NCBI GenBank assembly: GCA_015295885.1
Contig: DVEE01000176.1
Location: forward strand, 1 to 9,130
Source: Leptolyngbyaceae cyanobacterium M65_K2018_010
GTDB taxonomy: Bacteria; Cyanobacteriota; Cyanobacteriia; Phormidesmidales; Phormidesmidaceae
DNA length: 9,130 nucleotides
Direction of reading: 5' to 3'
Shown here one piece after another: positions 7,257 to 9,130 of the stretch. Below the pieces are notes generated by a model that was given only the letters and a program-made list of their open reading frames with translations, did no database searches and had not been told where the DNA came from. The translations under genes were made by a program, and so were the position numbers. Position 1 is the first letter of the stretch, and each line of letters starts with the position of its first letter.

Positions 7257-8747
7257 CTACCTCAGTGCCGTATCGGCAATATACCAGGTTACGACGCCAC
7301 CGACTCCCACCAGCACTCCCAAGCCGATAAAAACATTACCTAAACCCACCTGGGTTTCGAGCACACTGGCCAGGGCCAGGGGCAGGGTGAGGGCGATATT
7401 GACCAAATTATTTTGCAGGCCAAAGACCTTGCCGCGCATGGCCTCTGGGGTTGTTTCTTGGATCAGGGTCTGCATGGGAATGCCCACAAAAGCACCACAG
7501 AGCCCCAGGGTGGCAATCAGGGCGATGGAGAGCCAGAGTTGCTGGGTAGTCCAGGCTAAGGCAACCAGGCAAAGGGCCATGCCCAGGGTTCCCCAGAGGC
7601 TAAGAAAGCGGCGCAGAAACCGCTGGCCGAAGTGGCCAACCCACAGCGCCCCTAAGGTGAGGCCGAGCCCCCCGGCCGCTAGCAGAAAGCCAAACTGAGA
7701 CGCCTTTAGGGCTGGAATCATCTCGGCCAGACGCACAGCTAGGACAGCGAGGGCGGCAAAGACGCAGGAAAGGAGTACCAACTGCACAATGGCAACCCGC
7801 ACCTGGGCGTGATCCCGCAGGTAAGCCAACCCTTCTCGAATATCGGTCCACACCTCCGCCAGCTCGCGGTTGCGGGCCAGCACCTCTCGCCCTGGCGCCA
7901 GCAGTAGCAGGCAGAGCCCGGCCAATACATAGCTCAACCCCACTAGCAAAGCCGGGCCGTGGTGAGTAAAGCCCAGGGAGGACATCAGATGGTCGGCCAG
8001 AGCAATGACCGGCTCGCCCACGGCAAAGCCAATAATCACCGAGGCCATCATGGTGGTGGTATAGAGAGAGTTGGCCGAGAGCAGGTCGGTTTCTTGGACG
8101 ATCACCGGAATCATGGCCTGCTCTGCCGGGGCAAAGAACTGGGTCAGAGTAGAGACCAGGAAGGTCACCCCCAGTAGGAGTTCAAAGGCCAGCGGCCAGC
8201 CACCCAGGTTGCCCCAAGAGCCGGTTAGCCACAGCCCCAGGGGGAGGAGCATAACCAACCCCCCGCGCAACAGGTTGGAGAGCACCAGGATCGGCTTTTT
8301 CGGCCAGCGATCCACAAACACCCCAGCCACCGCACCAAACAGCACCGCCGGCACCGTAAAGGCAATCATCACCGCGGCGACCCAACTGCTAATGGTTTGG
8401 CCGGGAGTTTCAAACCGGGTTGAGATGATGGCGATGATCAACACCAGGTAAATCTTGTCCGCCAGTTGGGAGAGCAACTGCCCCAACCAGAGGGTGAGAA
8501 AATTACGATTGTAAAAAATAGCTCCCAACCCCGGTGGGCGATCGCCACCCGTCGCCGCCACCGGGGTTGCCCTTAACTCCTGGGGGGCGTCGGGCGTTTT
8601 GACTGGACCAGGGCTAACTGCACCCGGATTGACTAAACCAGAGTCTACATCGGACTCCAACCCCTCTAGGCTGGTCTGGAACAGGGCCCTGACAGGGGGG
8701 GGATTAACCTTAGCGTTAGTGGTGTGGGCATCAAACTCACGGAGCAT
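7257..8747 (-). CDS. Major facilitator superfamily transporter (MFS_3/EntS-like) with Pro-rich N-terminal tail
   Basis: A plasma-membrane secondary transporter, probably an exporter; its substrate is unknown. ATG at 8745-8747 gives 496 residues; an in-frame GTG at 8771 would add eight and cannot be excluded. About 80 residues rich in Pro, Asp and Thr come before the first membrane segment, predicted cytoplasmic. Then about twelve hydrophobic segments follow, starting with NFLTLWLGQLLSQLADKIYL. The loop after TM2 has the MFS motif A-like sequence GVFVDRWPKKP (142-152), and the C-half carries ETTPEAMRGKVFGLQNN (431-447), typical of the family that includes the enterobactin exporter. The central loop (285-315, REVLARNRELAEVWTDIREG) links the two halves. 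It starts 58 bp after the partial gene on the same strand, with an inverted repeat in between. The MFS identity is firm; a siderophore or drug role would be a guess. Confidence 0.92.
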   Translation of the reverse strand: MLREFDAHTTNAKVNPPPVRALFQTSLEGLESDVDSGLVNPGAVSPGPVKTPDAPQELRATPVAATGGDRPPGLGAIFYNRNFLTLWLGQLLSQLADKIYLVLIIAIISTRFETPGQTISSWVAAVMIAFTVPAVLFGAVAGVFVDRWPKKPILVLSNLLRGGLVMLLPLGLWLTGSWGNLGGWPLAFELLLGVTFLVSTLTQFFAPAEQAMIPVIVQETDLLSANSLYTTTMMASVIIGFAVGEPVIALADHLMSSLGFTHHGPALLVGLSYVLAGLCLLLLAPGREVLARNRELAEVWTDIREGLAYLRDHAQVRVAIVQLVLLSCVFAALAVLAVRLAEMIPALKASQFGFLLAAGGLGLTLGALWVGHFGQRFLRRFLSLWGTLGMALCLVALAWTTQQLWLSIALIATLGLCGAFVGIPMQTLIQETTPEAMRGKVFGLQNNLVNIALTLPLALASVLETQVGLGNVFIGLGVLVGVGGVVTWYIADTALR

Positions 8748-8777
8748 AGGGTAACCAACGAACCAAATCACTCAGGG

Positions 8778-8818
8778 CAGGAACTGTCTACTGGCTGGTA
8801 ATAGTTTAGACAGTCCTG
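8778..8818. promoter_or_regulatory. Bulged 12-bp inverted repeat upstream of the MFS gene
   Basis: CAGGAACTGTCTA (8778-8790) is complementary to TAGACAGTCCTG (8807-8818) except for one extra A; the loop is 16 nt. The right arm covers part of the stop codon of the partial minus-strand gene (8806-8808), and the left arm ends 30 bp before the MFS ATG. No T-run follows on the minus strand. It could be a repressor operator (the loop holds TATTAC, a weak -10 lookalike on the minus strand), an RNA hairpin affecting MFS translation, or a terminator. Confidence 0.5.
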
Positions 8819-9129
8819 AGGGAAACATCGATTAAGGCCGCCGAGCGAATTGGGCGCTCGAAATAGCTCTGAGCATATTGTCGCAGAATCCTCTCAATCC
8901 TTGACCACAATTCCTGATTCTTTGTCGTTCCAGAACCCGCCGCCGCCCCCAGCAGCGGCCCCGTGGCGATTAACTCGGGCTTGCTGAGTTGTTGGAGCAG
9001 AGCGACCTCCAGAGCGGTCAGGGTAGTAGTAGATGGGCCGGGTTCTGCGGCCCCGTAGGCTCTGTCTGCTTCGGCCAGGCTTAGGGGGGGGCGGGCGGGG
9101 GGCTGGGCTATCCTAGAGCGTCTGGGCCG
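8806..9129 (-). CDS. C-terminal part of an unrecognised protein, start beyond the window
   Basis: One minus-strand frame is open from the window edge (9129) for 107 codons to a TAA at 8806-8808; the other two minus frames hit stops within about 20 bases of the edge. The visible N-side is Pro/Arg-rich (RIAQPPARPPLSL), followed by predicted helices TALEVALLQQLSKPELIATG and KNQELWSRIERILRQYAQSY and a short end FERPIRSAALIDVSLRTV. The mix of a disordered lead and two amphipathic helices looks like real coding sequence, and its codons are GC-rich at third positions like those of its neighbours. I do not recognise the family. It ends 58 bp before the MFS ATG, so co-transcription is possible. Confidence 0.6.
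   Translation of the reverse strand, partial: RPRRSRIAQPPARPPLSLAEADRAYGAAEPGPSTTTLTALEVALLQQLSKPELIATGPLLGAAAGSGTTKNQELWSRIERILRQYAQSYFERPIRSAALIDVSLRTV
9084..9107 (+). other. Potential G-quadruplex tract
   Basis: Four G-runs of 8, 3, 6 and 3 bases are separated by loops of 1, 1 and 2 bases, which meets the classic four-run G-quadruplex pattern. It lies within the partial minus-strand gene, where the C-rich sense strand encodes its Pro-Pro-Ala-Arg-Pro-Pro stretch, so the G-rich strand is the transcription template. It may simply reflect proline codons in GC-rich DNA. Confidence 0.45.
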
Positions 9130-9130
9130 A

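Noticed and set aside
7201..7698. Plus-strand 165-codon frame opposite the MFS C-terminus
   Set aside because: It is antisense to well-formed transmembrane helices and family motifs, and its Thr/Pro/Lys-rich start and Arg-rich end look non-genic.

Overview
The window looks like a cyanobacterial chromosome segment, GC-rich. The strongest sign is the octamer GCGATCGC (the HIP1 palindrome typical of many cyanobacteria). I count eight exact copies in 9.1 kb, against about 0.14 expected for a random octamer. A cyanobacterial style of threonyl-tRNA synthetase, a multidomain PBP/WD40/TPR/DUF4912-like protein and weak Shine-Dalgarno sequences fit the same picture. No IS element, phage gene, tRNA, rRNA or CRISPR array is visible.

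Plus-strand block (1-5895). The window opens inside thrS, with the catalytic and anticodon-binding parts present and the N-terminus off the edge. After 96 bp comes a 226-residue cysteine hydrolase of the isochorismatase superfamily that matches, residue for residue at the active site, the biuret amidohydrolase BiuH. After another 161 bp comes the most unusual gene, a 1215-residue exported and membrane-anchored mosaic. Its order is signal peptide, PstS-like solute-binding domain, seven WD40 blades, one transmembrane helix, TPR repeats, a long proline-rich linker carrying a thrice-repeated 14-residue motif, and a C-terminal DUF4912-like domain. Its predicted topology puts the binding domain and propeller outside the plasma membrane and the TPR/DUF4912-like part inside, as expected of a one-pass receptor or scaffold.

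Minus-strand block (9129-5973). Reading right to left there is the C-terminal 107 codons of an unrecognised protein, a 496-residue MFS transporter with a long proline-rich N-terminal tail, and a 392-residue GT4 glycosyltransferase. The glycosyltransferase converges on the mosaic gene, and an 11-bp-arm hairpin lies between their stops. A bulged 12-bp inverted repeat lies between the partial gene (overlapping its stop codon) and the MFS gene. A perfect 6-bp hairpin with a T-rich tail separates the MFS gene from the glycosyltransferase.

The genes do not form one obvious pathway. thrS is housekeeping, the hydrolase suggests scavenging of nitrogen from biuret-like compounds, and the transporter and glycosyltransferase could act at the envelope but show no specific link. 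The best candidate for an undescribed system is the mosaic membrane protein.
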